64,000 bases of DNA from JBCBSZ01 sp039818945 (GTDB lineage Bacteria > Actinomycetota > Acidimicrobiia > Acidimicrobiales > Poriferisodalaceae). The stretch lies in contig JBCBSZ010000012.1 in the NCBI GenBank assembly GCA_039818945.1, positions 27,210-91,209 of the forward strand. Direction: 5' to 3'. Within the stretch, counting starts at the first letter, position 1. Every line of letters starts with the position of its first letter. Below are positions 35,538 through 43,149 of the stretch, in pieces. A model generated the notes under the pieces. It did no database searches. It worked only from the letters and a program-made list of their open reading frames with translations, and was not told the DNA's origin. Both the position numbers and the translations under genes were made by a program.

Positions 35538-36304
35538 CCCTGCGCCTCGAGCCCGTGAGCGGTTCGATCGGCGCGATCGTGCACGACGTCGACCTGGCCG
35601 CGGTCGACGACCGGGCGTGGGCCGAGATCCACGCCGCCTGGCTCCGGCACCTCGTGCTGTTCTTCCCGGCGCAGGAGCTGAGCGCGGGCGAGCTCGTCGC
35701 GCTGGGCCGGCGGCTGGGCGAGCTCGACGTCCACCCGTACCTCCCGAAGCTCGACGGGCACGACGAGGTCGTCGTGCTCGACAGCGAGACCGGTGTGCGG
35801 GCGGACTTCTGGCACACCGACGTCGCCTTCTCCGAGACGCCGCCGACGGCGTCGATCCTCCAGCTCGTCGAGAGCCCGCCCCACGGCGGCGACACGATGT
35901 GGAGCAACCAGTACCTGGCGTACGAGCAGCTCTCCGAGCCGATGCAGGCCCTGCTCGACGGGCTGACCGCCGTGCACGACGCCGGCTCCCACGGTGACGC
36001 GTCGGCGGCGGCCACCCATCCGGTGGTGCGCGTGCACCCCGAGACCGGCCGGCGGTCGCTGTTCGTCAACGGGACGTCCACGTCACATCTCGTCGAGCTG
36101 CGCCGCGACGAGAGCGATGCGCTGCTGCGAATGCTGTGCGAGGCGAGCGTCCGGCCCGAGCACACGTGCCGGTACCGCTGGGGTCGAGGCGACGTGGCGA
36201 TGTGGGACAACCGCTGCACCCAGCACTACGCGATCGACGACTACGACGGCACCCGCATCGGCCGGCGGGTCACGGTCACCGGTGAGCGCCCGGTCGGGAT
36301 CTGA
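35534..36304 (+). CDS. TauD/TfdA family Fe(II)/2-oxoglutarate dioxygenase
   Basis: A 256-residue dioxygenase. The iron ligands are HTD (His94, Asp96 in FWHTDVAF) and a distal His near 231 in TQHYAIDDY; an Arg in RRVTVTG should bind 2-oxoglutarate. Family members hydroxylate next to sulfonate, ether, phosphonate or quaternary-amine groups, often causing bond cleavage. As the last gene of operon A, coupled to the importer, it is a candidate for the first attack on the imported compound. It converges with a VOC gene 15 bases away. Confidence 0.94.
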   Translation: MTLRLEPVSGSIGAIVHDVDLAAVDDRAWAEIHAAWLRHLVLFFPAQELSAGELVALGRRLGELDVHPYLPKLDGHDEVVVLDSETGVRADFWHTDVAFSETPPTASILQLVESPPHGGDTMWSNQYLAYEQLSEPMQALLDGLTAVHDAGSHGDASAAATHPVVRVHPETGRRSLFVNGTSTSHLVELRRDESDALLRMLCEASVRPEHTCRYRWGRGDVAMWDNRCTQHYAIDDYDGTRIGRRVTVTGERPVGI

Positions 36305-36319
36305 CCGGTGCGTACGCCC

Positions 36320-36778
36320 TCAGCCGAGGACTTGCTCCACCGAGAACTCGATGTTGTTGCCGTCGGGGTCGGTCACGATGCAGATGTAGCCGACCACCTC
36401 GTTGCGGTACATCGGCCCGAGCAGCAGGCAGCCGTCCTCGCGGGCCATCTCGGCGATCGCGTCGATCTCGTCGCGGGTCGTGCACGACAGCCCGAGGTGG
36501 CTGATCGACGTGAGGAAGCCGTACTCCTCCTCGATGTCGCCGGTGATGTTGGTCGGGAGCTTGCCCTCGATGAGGACGATGACGAACCGGGCGGCCTCGT
36601 CGGTGGTGCGGTCGGCCTCGTTGGCGAGCCACGCCGTGCTCATCCCGGTCTCGTCGTCGTAGCGGCGGTGGATGACGACCAGCGTCGTGTACTTGGCGTA
36701 GAACGCCAGCGTCGCCTCGAGGTCGCGGACCGGGAGCGCGATGTGGGTGAGGACGGAGGGAGCCGGTGGCGCTGCCAT
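36320..36778 (-). CDS. VOC family protein (glyoxalase-like)
   Basis: A 152-residue VOC domain. Candidate metal ligands are His in LTHIALPV (residue 12), His in ISHLGLSC (about 94) and Glu in NNIEFSVE (about 145), the glyoxalase/fosfomycin-resistance-like arrangement. It lies alone on the minus strand between operons A and B. Its promoter faces the operon-B promoter across the second GntR-type operator, so it is probably controlled together with them. Confidence 0.87.
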   Translation of the reverse strand: MAAPPAPSVLTHIALPVRDLEATLAFYAKYTTLVVIHRRYDDETGMSTAWLANEADRTTDEAARFVIVLIEGKLPTNITGDIEEEYGFLTSISHLGLSCTTRDEIDAIAEMAREDGCLLLGPMYRNEVVGYICIVTDPDGNNIEFSVEQVLG

Positions 36779-36789
36779 GGGGCCGAGGC

Positions 36790-36807
36790 TAGTCTCGGTC
36801 AGACCAT
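36790..36807. promoter_or_regulatory. Second FadR/GntR-type operator, operon B and divergent VOC gene
   Basis: GGTC-A-GACC (36797-36805) is a perfect nine-base dyad. Read on the minus strand it extends to ATGGTCTGACC, identical to 11 of 13 bases of the operon-A operator. A -10-like TAGTCT (36790-36795) precedes it on the plus strand. It lies between the divergent starts at 36778 and 36841. Confidence 0.62.
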
Positions 36808-36840
36808 CAGTCCACGGAGTCCGTCGGGGGAGGCGCCCAC

Positions 36841-38001
36841 GTGATCACGGCGATCACCCCGCTCCCCGTCACCCACGGCACCGGTCGCGAGACCATGTCG
36901 TTCTGCTTCGTGCGGGTCGACACCGACGACGGCCGCGTCGGCTACGGCGAGGCGTGCGACAGCTACGGCTGCTCGTACGCGTCGGTCCTGGCGACGGTGA
37001 TCGACGACGTCTTCGCCCCGCTGCTGGTCGGCCAGGAGCTCACCGCGGTGGCACCGTTGGTGCAACGACTGCGGCTCTTCACTCGACGTCGCCTCGGCGA
37101 TCAGTGGGTCGCGCCCCAGGCGCGCAGCGCCATCGAGATCGCGCTGTGGGACCTGGTGGCTCAGGCAGCCGGCACCTCGATCTCCGGTGCGATCGGTCGG
37201 GTGCGCGACACCGTGGAGGTGTACGCCTCCAGCGTGTTCCTCGAGGAGGGACCGGCCTCCTTCCACCACGACCTGGTGGCCCCGCTGCTCGAGCGCGGCG
37301 TGCGGAGGGTCAAGGTCCGCACGGGTCCGGCGTGGCGCGACGACCTCGCGACGCTCGCCGAGCTGCGCGACCTGCTCGGCTCCGGTGTCGAGCTCATGGT
37401 CGACGGGAGCGAGACCTACACGCTGCCGACGGCCCTCGAGATCTCACGGGCCCTCGCCGATCTCGACGTCTCGTGGTTCGAGGAGCCGTTGCCGCAGCCC
37501 AACCGCGCCGGCATCGAGGAGCTGGTCCGGCGCAGCGCCGTGCCGATCGCCTACGGCGAGCACCTCTTCGGCACCGACGACGCGCTCGACGCCGTGCGCC
37601 GCGGCCAGCTGACCGTCCTCCAGCCGGATGCGTCGACCGCCGGCGGCATCGTCGAGGCGAGGGAGATGGCCGCTGCCGTGGCCGGGTTCGGCGTGCGGGT
37701 CGTGCCCCACGTCTGCGCGGGGCCCGTCTCGCTCGCTGCGAACCTGCACCTGGCCGCGTGCACGCCCTCGATCCGCCTGATCGAGTACCCGCCCTCGTTG
37801 GCCCCGGTCTGGGACGCCTTCGGCGGTGGCTGTCTCGGCCCTGGCAACATCGTCGACGGGCACCTCGCGGTCCCGGCGTCGCCGGGCCTCGGCGTGCGAC
37901 TCGACGAGGAGGCGGTGGCGGCGCACCCGTACCAGCCGCCGGGGGCGAGGGCGGCGGGCACGACGTCGGGGCTGCCCGACCGGTTCGTCGGTGACGTGTG
38001 A
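36841..38001 (+). CDS. Mandelate racemase/muconate lactonizing enzyme family protein (enolase superfamily)
   Basis: A 386-residue enolase-superfamily enzyme, likely a sugar-acid dehydratase, racemase or cycloisomerase. Metal ligands are Asp in LMVDGSE (about 182), Glu in WFEEPL (about 210) and Glu in AYGEHLFG (about 240). The general base motif is KVR (about 159-161) where the family often has KxK, and the Asp-His pair of the mandelate racemase subgroup is suggested by LQPDASTAGG and VPHVCAGP. It uses GTG 36841 with GGGGGAGG upstream. First gene of operon B. Confidence 0.93.
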   Translation: MITAITPLPVTHGTGRETMSFCFVRVDTDDGRVGYGEACDSYGCSYASVLATVIDDVFAPLLVGQELTAVAPLVQRLRLFTRRRLGDQWVAPQARSAIEIALWDLVAQAAGTSISGAIGRVRDTVEVYASSVFLEEGPASFHHDLVAPLLERGVRRVKVRTGPAWRDDLATLAELRDLLGSGVELMVDGSETYTLPTALEISRALADLDVSWFEEPLPQPNRAGIEELVRRSAVPIAYGEHLFGTDDALDAVRRGQLTVLQPDASTAGGIVEAREMAAAVAGFGVRVVPHVCAGPVSLAANLHLAACTPSIRLIEYPPSLAPVWDAFGGGCLGPGNIVDGHLAVPASPGLGVRLDEEAVAAHPYQPPGARAAGTTSGLPDRFVGDV

Positions 38002-38042
38002 GGGCGTCGGCAGAGGATGTGACCACGGCTCGAGGAGGAGCG

Positions 38043-38615
38043 ATGGCAGCACCAGAGGTGTACGAGGGCGAGATCGGTCGCTCGATGGCGGAGTTCAGCT
38101 CCGACTACATGACCCACATCGAGGCGCACCTGGAGGAGGACCTCCAGGAGGTGCCCGAGCGCATCCTCCGGATGCTGCGCGAGCTGGGGGAGCTGACCCA
38201 GGGCTTCGCGCTCACCCAGCTCGACCACAGCCTGCAGACCGCCACGATGGCCGAGCGGGCGGGCGCCGAGCCCGACATCGTCGCCGCCGCCCTGTGCCAC
38301 GACATCGGCAAGGTCGTGTCGAACGCCAACCACCCGGCGATCGCGGCCGAGATCATCCGGCCGTGGGTCTCGGAGAAGGCGTACTGGATCGTCAAGCACC
38401 ACCAGGACTTCCAGGGCAAGCACTACTTCGCCCGGATGGGCCTCGACCCCGACATGCGGCGCAAGCACGCCGGCCACGAGTACTACGAGGCGGCCGAGGA
38501 GTTCGTCGACGAGTGGGACCAGGCCGCCTTCGACCCCGACTACGACACCCTGCCGCTGGAGCACTTCGAGCCGCTGGTGCGTGAGGTCTTCGGGGCGCCC
38601 CCGCGCCGGGCCTGA
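38043..38615 (+). CDS. HD-domain protein, PhnZ/MIOX-like putative diiron oxygenase
   Basis: A 190-residue HD-domain protein. Ordered residues His62, His86, Asp87, Lys90 (HDIGK), His97, His119/120 and Asp159 match the metal and lysine pattern of mixed-valence diiron oxygenases such as PhnZ and myo-inositol oxygenase. In PhnZ and MIOX a Lys follows the HD pair by three positions; ordinary HD phosphohydrolases need not have it. The His62-to-His86 spacing of 24 equals that of PhnZ as I recall it. Such enzymes cleave C-C or C-P bonds of alpha-hydroxylated substrates. ATG 38043 with GAGGAGG upstream is preferred over GTG 37998. A phosphohydrolase role remains possible. Confidence 0.82.
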   Translation: MAAPEVYEGEIGRSMAEFSSDYMTHIEAHLEEDLQEVPERILRMLRELGELTQGFALTQLDHSLQTATMAERAGAEPDIVAAALCHDIGKVVSNANHPAIAAEIIRPWVSEKAYWIVKHHQDFQGKHYFARMGLDPDMRRKHAGHEYYEAAEEFVDEWDQAAFDPDYDTLPLEHFEPLVREVFGAPPRRA

Positions 38616-38617
38616 GC

Positions 38618-39991
38618 GTGGCGCTCCTCGTACGGGGTGGCGACGTCGTCACCATGAACGACCGCCGTGAGGTGGTGCGTGGCGGCTCGATCCTCGTCGA
38701 GGGCTCACACGTCGCGGCGGTCGGTTCGACGGCCGAGCTGGCCGCCGCCCACCCCGGTGCCGACGTGCTCGACGCGACGGGCTGCGTGGTCACGCCGGGG
38801 ATGATCGACGCCCACCAGCACCTGACCGGCGGCCCGCTGGTCGGTTCGTGCATCCCGGACCTGTTGCCCCCCGGCGCCTCGATCTTCGAGTGGACGGTGC
38901 CGATCCACGGCGTCCACGACTCGGGCGACGACGAGTTATCCGCGCTCATCGCCGCCGCTGAGGCGGTGACCAACGGGGTCACGACCGTGGTCGAGGCCGG
39001 CACGGTCGCCGACGTGCCGGCGGTGGTGGCCGGCCTGCGGTCGGTCGGGATCCGGGCGACGGTGGGGTGCTGGGGCTGGGACATCGAGGAGGGCCCGTTC
39101 ATCGGCACGGCCGAGGAGGTGCTCGACCGCCAGCGCGCCGTCGTCGAGCGGTTCCCCGCCGGTGGGCTGCACGAGGGCTGGGTGACGCTGGTCGGTCACG
39201 ATCTCGCCTCCGACGAGCTGCTGGCCGGGGCGGCCGAGCTCGCACGGGAGCTCGGCACCGGGCTCACGCTGCACATGTCGCCGACGTCGTCGGATCCCGA
39301 GCGCTACCTCGAGCGGACCGGCAAGCGACCGCTCGTCCACCTCCACGACCTGGGCGTGCTCGGCCCGAACGTGCTCATCGGTCACGGCGTCTGGCTCGAC
39401 GACGCCGAGGTCGACCTGCTCCTGGCGACCGACACCGCGGTCGCCTACTGCCCCTGGGCCTACCTCCGCCTCGGCCAAGGGGTGTGCGCCCACGGTCGCC
39501 ACACCGAGATCGTGCGACGCGGTGGCCGGGTCGCGCTCGGCTGCGATGCCCCGAACGCCGGCGACGTGATCGACGTCCTCCGCACCGCCGCGCTCGCCGC
39601 CGGCCTCGCCCGGGACACCAGCCTCGACCCGACGTCCTTCGGCGCGCACGACGCCTTCGAGCTGGCGACGATCGGCGGGGCCGAGGCGATCGGGCTGGGC
39701 GACCGGATCGGCTCGATCGAGGTCGGCAAGGAGGCCGACCTGGTCGTTCACGACACCAGCGGTTGGAGCTGGACGCCCCGCGGTGACGTCGGCCTGCAGC
39801 TCGTGTGGGGCAGCGACGGCCGATCGGTGCGCGACGTGCTCGTCGCCGGACGGGTCGTCGTACGCGACGGGGAGTGCGCGACCATCGACGTGGCCGCCGC
39901 CAAGGAGGCGGCCACCGACCGTCAGCGTCATCTCCTCGACCGAGCCGGGATCGAGGTCCCCCACCGCTGGCCGGTGCTCGATGGGAGCTGA
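38618..39991 (+). CDS. Amidohydrolase family protein (TRZ/ATZ-like) 1
   Basis: A 457-residue metal-dependent hydrolase with a split composite domain and TIM barrel, of the cytosine/8-oxoguanine/guanine deaminase-like group. Metal ligands: HQH (His66, His68), His in LHMSP (about 220), His in IGHGVW (about 256) and Asp in LGCDAPN (about 309). The usual HxxE block with the proton-shuttle Glu is HMSP here. It is a paralogue of the gene at 43149. Family members deaminate purines, pyrimidines or triazines, or hydrolyse ring amides. GTG 38618 follows the HD gene by two bases. Confidence 0.92.
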   Translation: MALLVRGGDVVTMNDRREVVRGGSILVEGSHVAAVGSTAELAAAHPGADVLDATGCVVTPGMIDAHQHLTGGPLVGSCIPDLLPPGASIFEWTVPIHGVHDSGDDELSALIAAAEAVTNGVTTVVEAGTVADVPAVVAGLRSVGIRATVGCWGWDIEEGPFIGTAEEVLDRQRAVVERFPAGGLHEGWVTLVGHDLASDELLAGAAELARELGTGLTLHMSPTSSDPERYLERTGKRPLVHLHDLGVLGPNVLIGHGVWLDDAEVDLLLATDTAVAYCPWAYLRLGQGVCAHGRHTEIVRRGGRVALGCDAPNAGDVIDVLRTAALAAGLARDTSLDPTSFGAHDAFELATIGGAEAIGLGDRIGSIEVGKEADLVVHDTSGWSWTPRGDVGLQLVWGSDGRSVRDVLVAGRVVVRDGECATIDVAAAKEAATDRQRHLLDRAGIEVPHRWPVLDGS

Positions 39992-39994
39992 TCG

Positions 39995-41017
39995 ATGACC
40001 ACCGACCACCGCGTGCTCGGCCGGACGGGCATCCGCGTGAGCCGCTTCGGGCTCGGCACGATGGTGCTCGGCGCCTGGGGCAACACCGACCTCGCGGCCT
40101 GCCACCGGATCATCCACCGGGCGCTCGACGCCGGCATCAACCTCGTCGACACCGCCGACATGTACGGGGCGGGGGAGAACGAGGAGATCGTCGGGGCGGC
40201 GCTGGTCGGCCGTCGCGACGACGTCTTGCTCGCCACGAAGTTCCACCACCCCATGGGCGACGACCCCAACCGACGGGGCAACTCGCGGCGCTGGGTCCGG
40301 CGGGCCGTCGAGGACAGCCTGCGGCGCCTCGGCACCGATCGGATCGACCTCTACCAGGTGCACCGGCCCGACCCAGACACCGCGATCGACGAGACCGTCG
40401 GGGTGCTGAGCGACCTCGTGCGGGAGGGCAAGATCCTGGCGTGGGGGACCAGCACCTTCCCCGCCGCCGAGCTCGTCGAGGCGGTGTGGGCCGCCGAGCG
40501 GTCCGGGGGTGTCGCACCGCACTGCGAGCAGCCGCCGTACTCGATCCTCACGCGGGGCATCGAGCGCGACGTCCTCCCGGCCTGCCGCCGCCACGGCCTG
40601 GGCGTCGTCACCTGGAGTCCGCTCAGCGGTGGGTGGCTCACGGGCAAGTACCAGCGCGAGGCGCCCGCACCTCCCGGGAGCCGGGCCGCGACGAACCCCG
40701 ACCACTTCGACGTCGGCAACGACGCCAAGTTCGATGCCGTGGAGCGGCTGGCCGCGATCGCCGCCGACGCCGGCATCTCCCTCACCCATCTCGCCCTCGC
40801 CTGGAACGTCGAGCACCCGGCCGTCACGGCCGCGCTGATCGGACCCCGCACCGAGGAGCAGCTCGACGACCTGCTCGGCGCGCTCGATCTCCGGCTCGAC
40901 GCCGACGTGCTGGACGCCGTCGACCGGGTGGTGGCACCGGGCACCGACCTCAACCCGGCCGACGTGGGATGGTCCCCACCCGGCCTCGAACCCGCCCATC
41001 GCAGGAGGAGCAGCTGA
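39995..41017 (+). CDS. Aldo/keto reductase
   Basis: A 340-residue NADPH-dependent reductase of the YajO/Tas-like AKR branch. The catalytic tetrad is visible: Asp and Tyr in VDTADMYGAG (about 50-55), Lys in LATKFHHP (about 80) and His in YQVHRPD (about 121). It reduces aldehydes or ketones, often sugar-derived. It starts three bases after the amidohydrolase stop, and the next gene follows after one base. Confidence 0.93.
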   Translation: MTTDHRVLGRTGIRVSRFGLGTMVLGAWGNTDLAACHRIIHRALDAGINLVDTADMYGAGENEEIVGAALVGRRDDVLLATKFHHPMGDDPNRRGNSRRWVRRAVEDSLRRLGTDRIDLYQVHRPDPDTAIDETVGVLSDLVREGKILAWGTSTFPAAELVEAVWAAERSGGVAPHCEQPPYSILTRGIERDVLPACRRHGLGVVTWSPLSGGWLTGKYQREAPAPPGSRAATNPDHFDVGNDAKFDAVERLAAIAADAGISLTHLALAWNVEHPAVTAALIGPRTEEQLDDLLGALDLRLDADVLDAVDRVVAPGTDLNPADVGWSPPGLEPAHRRRSS

Positions 41018-41018
41018 C

Positions 41019-42053
41019 GTGAAGGCCACGTACTACGAGGAGGCCGGCGGCCCCGAGGTGTTGATCCACGGCGAGGTGCCCGACCCCGAGCCGGGGCCGG
41101 TCGACGTGGTCGTGCGGGTCGCCGCCTGCTCTCTCAACCGGCTCGACGTGGTCCAGCGCAACGGTTGGTTCCAGATGCCCGGGTTCAGCTACCCCCACAT
41201 CGCGGGCATGGACGTCGCCGGTGAGGTCGTGGCGGTCGGCGACGACGTGGACGCAGTCGCGGTCGGCGACCGGGTGGTGGTCGACCCGTCGCTCGCCGGC
41301 GTCGACGACCGGTCGAAGCTGGGCGGCATGGGTGATCTCTTCGGCGAGCTCGGCATCATCGGCGGCACGGTCGCCGGCGGCTACGCCGAGCTGTGCCTCG
41401 CCCCGGCCAGCCACGTGTACCCGGTGCCCGACGGCATGCCGATCGAGCACGCCGCCACGTTCCCGACGTGCTTCCTCACCGCCGCCCACGCGCTCTTCGA
41501 CGTCGGGGAGCTCGAGGCCGGTGAGACCGTCATGATCCACGCCGCCGGGTCGGGGGTGTCCACGGCCGGCATCCAGCTCGCCAAGCAGGCCGGTGCCACC
41601 GTGCTCGCCACCGCCGGGACCGACGAGAAGTGCGAGCGCGCTCTCGCGCTGGGGGCCGACCACGTGCTCAACAACCGGACCGGCGACGTCGCCGGGTTCG
41701 GGCGCGAGGTCACGGCCGGGAAGGGCGTCGACCTCGTCTTCGACCACGTCGGCACGGCGCTGTTCGGGCCGTCGCTGTTCGCCCTCGGCATCCACGGACG
41801 CCTGGTGAACTGCGGGAACTCCTCCGGCGACGAGGCGACCATCCCGTCGCTCGGCTACCTCTTCCACTCCGGCATCAGCATCCACGGGTCCGACCCGTAC
41901 CGCCCCGAGGAGTTCGGCCCGGTCTGGGACCGCTTCTGCGAGGGCGGCTTCGAGGTCGTGATCGACTCCGAGTTCGCGCTGGCCGACGCCGCCGAAGCCC
42001 AGGACAAGATGCTCGCCTCCGACTTCTTCGGCAAGATCCTGCTCCGACCGTGA
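41019..42053 (+). CDS. Zinc-binding dehydrogenase family / quinone oxidoreductase-like MDR enzyme
   Basis: A 344-residue medium-chain dehydrogenase/reductase. The NADPH fold is HAAGSGVSTAGIQLAK (about residues 174-189), and the N-terminal domain has PHIAGMDVAGEVVAVGDDV. The catalytic-zinc GHE motif of alcohol dehydrogenases is absent (AGMD instead), and no structural-zinc Cys cluster is seen. A zinc-independent quinone oxidoreductase or enoyl reductase is therefore more likely than an alcohol dehydrogenase. GTG 41019. Confidence 0.92.
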   Translation: MKATYYEEAGGPEVLIHGEVPDPEPGPVDVVVRVAACSLNRLDVVQRNGWFQMPGFSYPHIAGMDVAGEVVAVGDDVDAVAVGDRVVVDPSLAGVDDRSKLGGMGDLFGELGIIGGTVAGGYAELCLAPASHVYPVPDGMPIEHAATFPTCFLTAAHALFDVGELEAGETVMIHAAGSGVSTAGIQLAKQAGATVLATAGTDEKCERALALGADHVLNNRTGDVAGFGREVTAGKGVDLVFDHVGTALFGPSLFALGIHGRLVNCGNSSGDEATIPSLGYLFHSGISIHGSDPYRPEEFGPVWDRFCEGGFEVVIDSEFALADAAEAQDKMLASDFFGKILLRP

Positions 42054-42060
42054 GCCCGGC

Positions 42061-43149
42061 GTGAGCGAGCCCCGCGACAGCCCCTACCCGGAGCTCAAGA
42101 AGACCCACACGATGGCCCGGGCGGGCCGTCCGTGGACCGACTACAAGCCGCCGGCATCCGCGCCGGTGTGGGCGGTCATCGAGGGCCTCGGCCACTACTA
42201 CGTGCTGCTGGCCGCGCTCGAGCTCGACGTGTTCGACACCCTCGCCGAGATCGGGCCGACGACCGCCGGACCGCTCGCCGAGCGCCTCGACGTGTCGGAG
42301 CCTCACCTGGTCTCGTTGCTCGACGCCGTCGTGACCCTCGGGCTGCTCGACCAGGTCCGGGACGTCTACGAGCTCAACGACACCGCGCGGCGCTACCTGG
42401 TGAGCGACGGTCCGGCGACCATGGCGGAGCTGGTGCCGGTGGCGCCGGGGCCGCACGACAACTGGACCCGGCTGGCCGACACCGTGCGGCACGGGCGTCC
42501 GGCGACGCCGATCGAGGACGATCCGGCCGCCTTCTACGTGCCATTGGTCGAGGGGACGTTCACCACGATGTTCCGCTGCGCCTCTCGCGCCGACCTGCGC
42601 ATCCGGTACTCGGCGCTGCGGGCACCGAGGGTGCTCGACCTCGGCGCCGGGGGAGCCCCGTGGGCGATCGCGGTCCTGGCCGCGTGCCGGGACGCCACCG
42701 CGGTGGTCAACGACCTCCCCGGGGTGCTGCCGGTGGCCGAGGCGAAGGTGGCCGAACACGGCGTCGCGGACCGGGTCGAGCTCCGGCCGGGCGACTTCCA
42801 CGAGATCCACCTCGAGGACGCCGCCTACGACCTCGTGGTGCTCGGCCACGTCTGCCGTACCGAGGGCGCCGACGGCGCCCGGCACCTGATCGAGCGCGCC
42901 TTCCGGGCGCTGAAGCCGGAGGGTCGGCTGCTGCTGTCGGACTACTTCCCCGACCTCGAGCGCAAGTTCAACCCCCACGCCGTGATGATGGGCACCACGA
43001 TGATGGCCAGCACGGCCCGGGGCTTCACCTTCACCCACGACCAGTTCGCCACGTGGCTGCGCGAGGCCGGGTTCGAGGCGCTCCGCCTCGTCGAGCCCAT
43101 CGGCTTCCAGCAGGTGATCGTGGCCACGCGACCGAGGAGGACAACCTGA
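42061..43149 (+). CDS. SAM-dependent methyltransferase (O-methyltransferase family 2-like)
   Basis: A 362-residue methyltransferase. A winged-helix dimerisation domain (ALELDVFDTLAEIGPTTAGPLAERLDVSEPHLVSLLDAVVTLGLL, about residues 50-95) precedes the Rossmann SAM domain with motif I LDLGAGGAPWAIAV (about 195-208). FRALKPEGRLLLSDYF and a typical C-terminal helix follow. Family members methylate oxygen on aromatics or act in related group transfer. A methyltransferase in a degradative operon suggests a methyl-group relay or protection of an intermediate. GTG 42061; one-base overlap with the next gene. Confidence 0.92.
   Translation: MSEPRDSPYPELKKTHTMARAGRPWTDYKPPASAPVWAVIEGLGHYYVLLAALELDVFDTLAEIGPTTAGPLAERLDVSEPHLVSLLDAVVTLGLLDQVRDVYELNDTARRYLVSDGPATMAELVPVAPGPHDNWTRLADTVRHGRPATPIEDDPAAFYVPLVEGTFTTMFRCASRADLRIRYSALRAPRVLDLGAGGAPWAIAVLAACRDATAVVNDLPGVLPVAEAKVAEHGVADRVELRPGDFHEIHLEDAAYDLVVLGHVCRTEGADGARHLIERAFRALKPEGRLLLSDYFPDLERKFNPHAVMMGTTMMASTARGFTFTHDQFATWLREAGFEALRLVEPIGFQQVIVATRPRRTT

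Noticed and set aside
36797..36805. Chance palindrome considered for GGTCAGACC
   Set aside because: Kept as an operator because the extended 11 bases match the perfect palindrome before operon A and both lie at first-gene promoters.
38618..39991. Considered whether the GCDAPN motif signals a dead amidohydrolase
   Set aside because: The Asp metal ligand is still present after GC, and all His ligands are intact, so inactivity is not supported.
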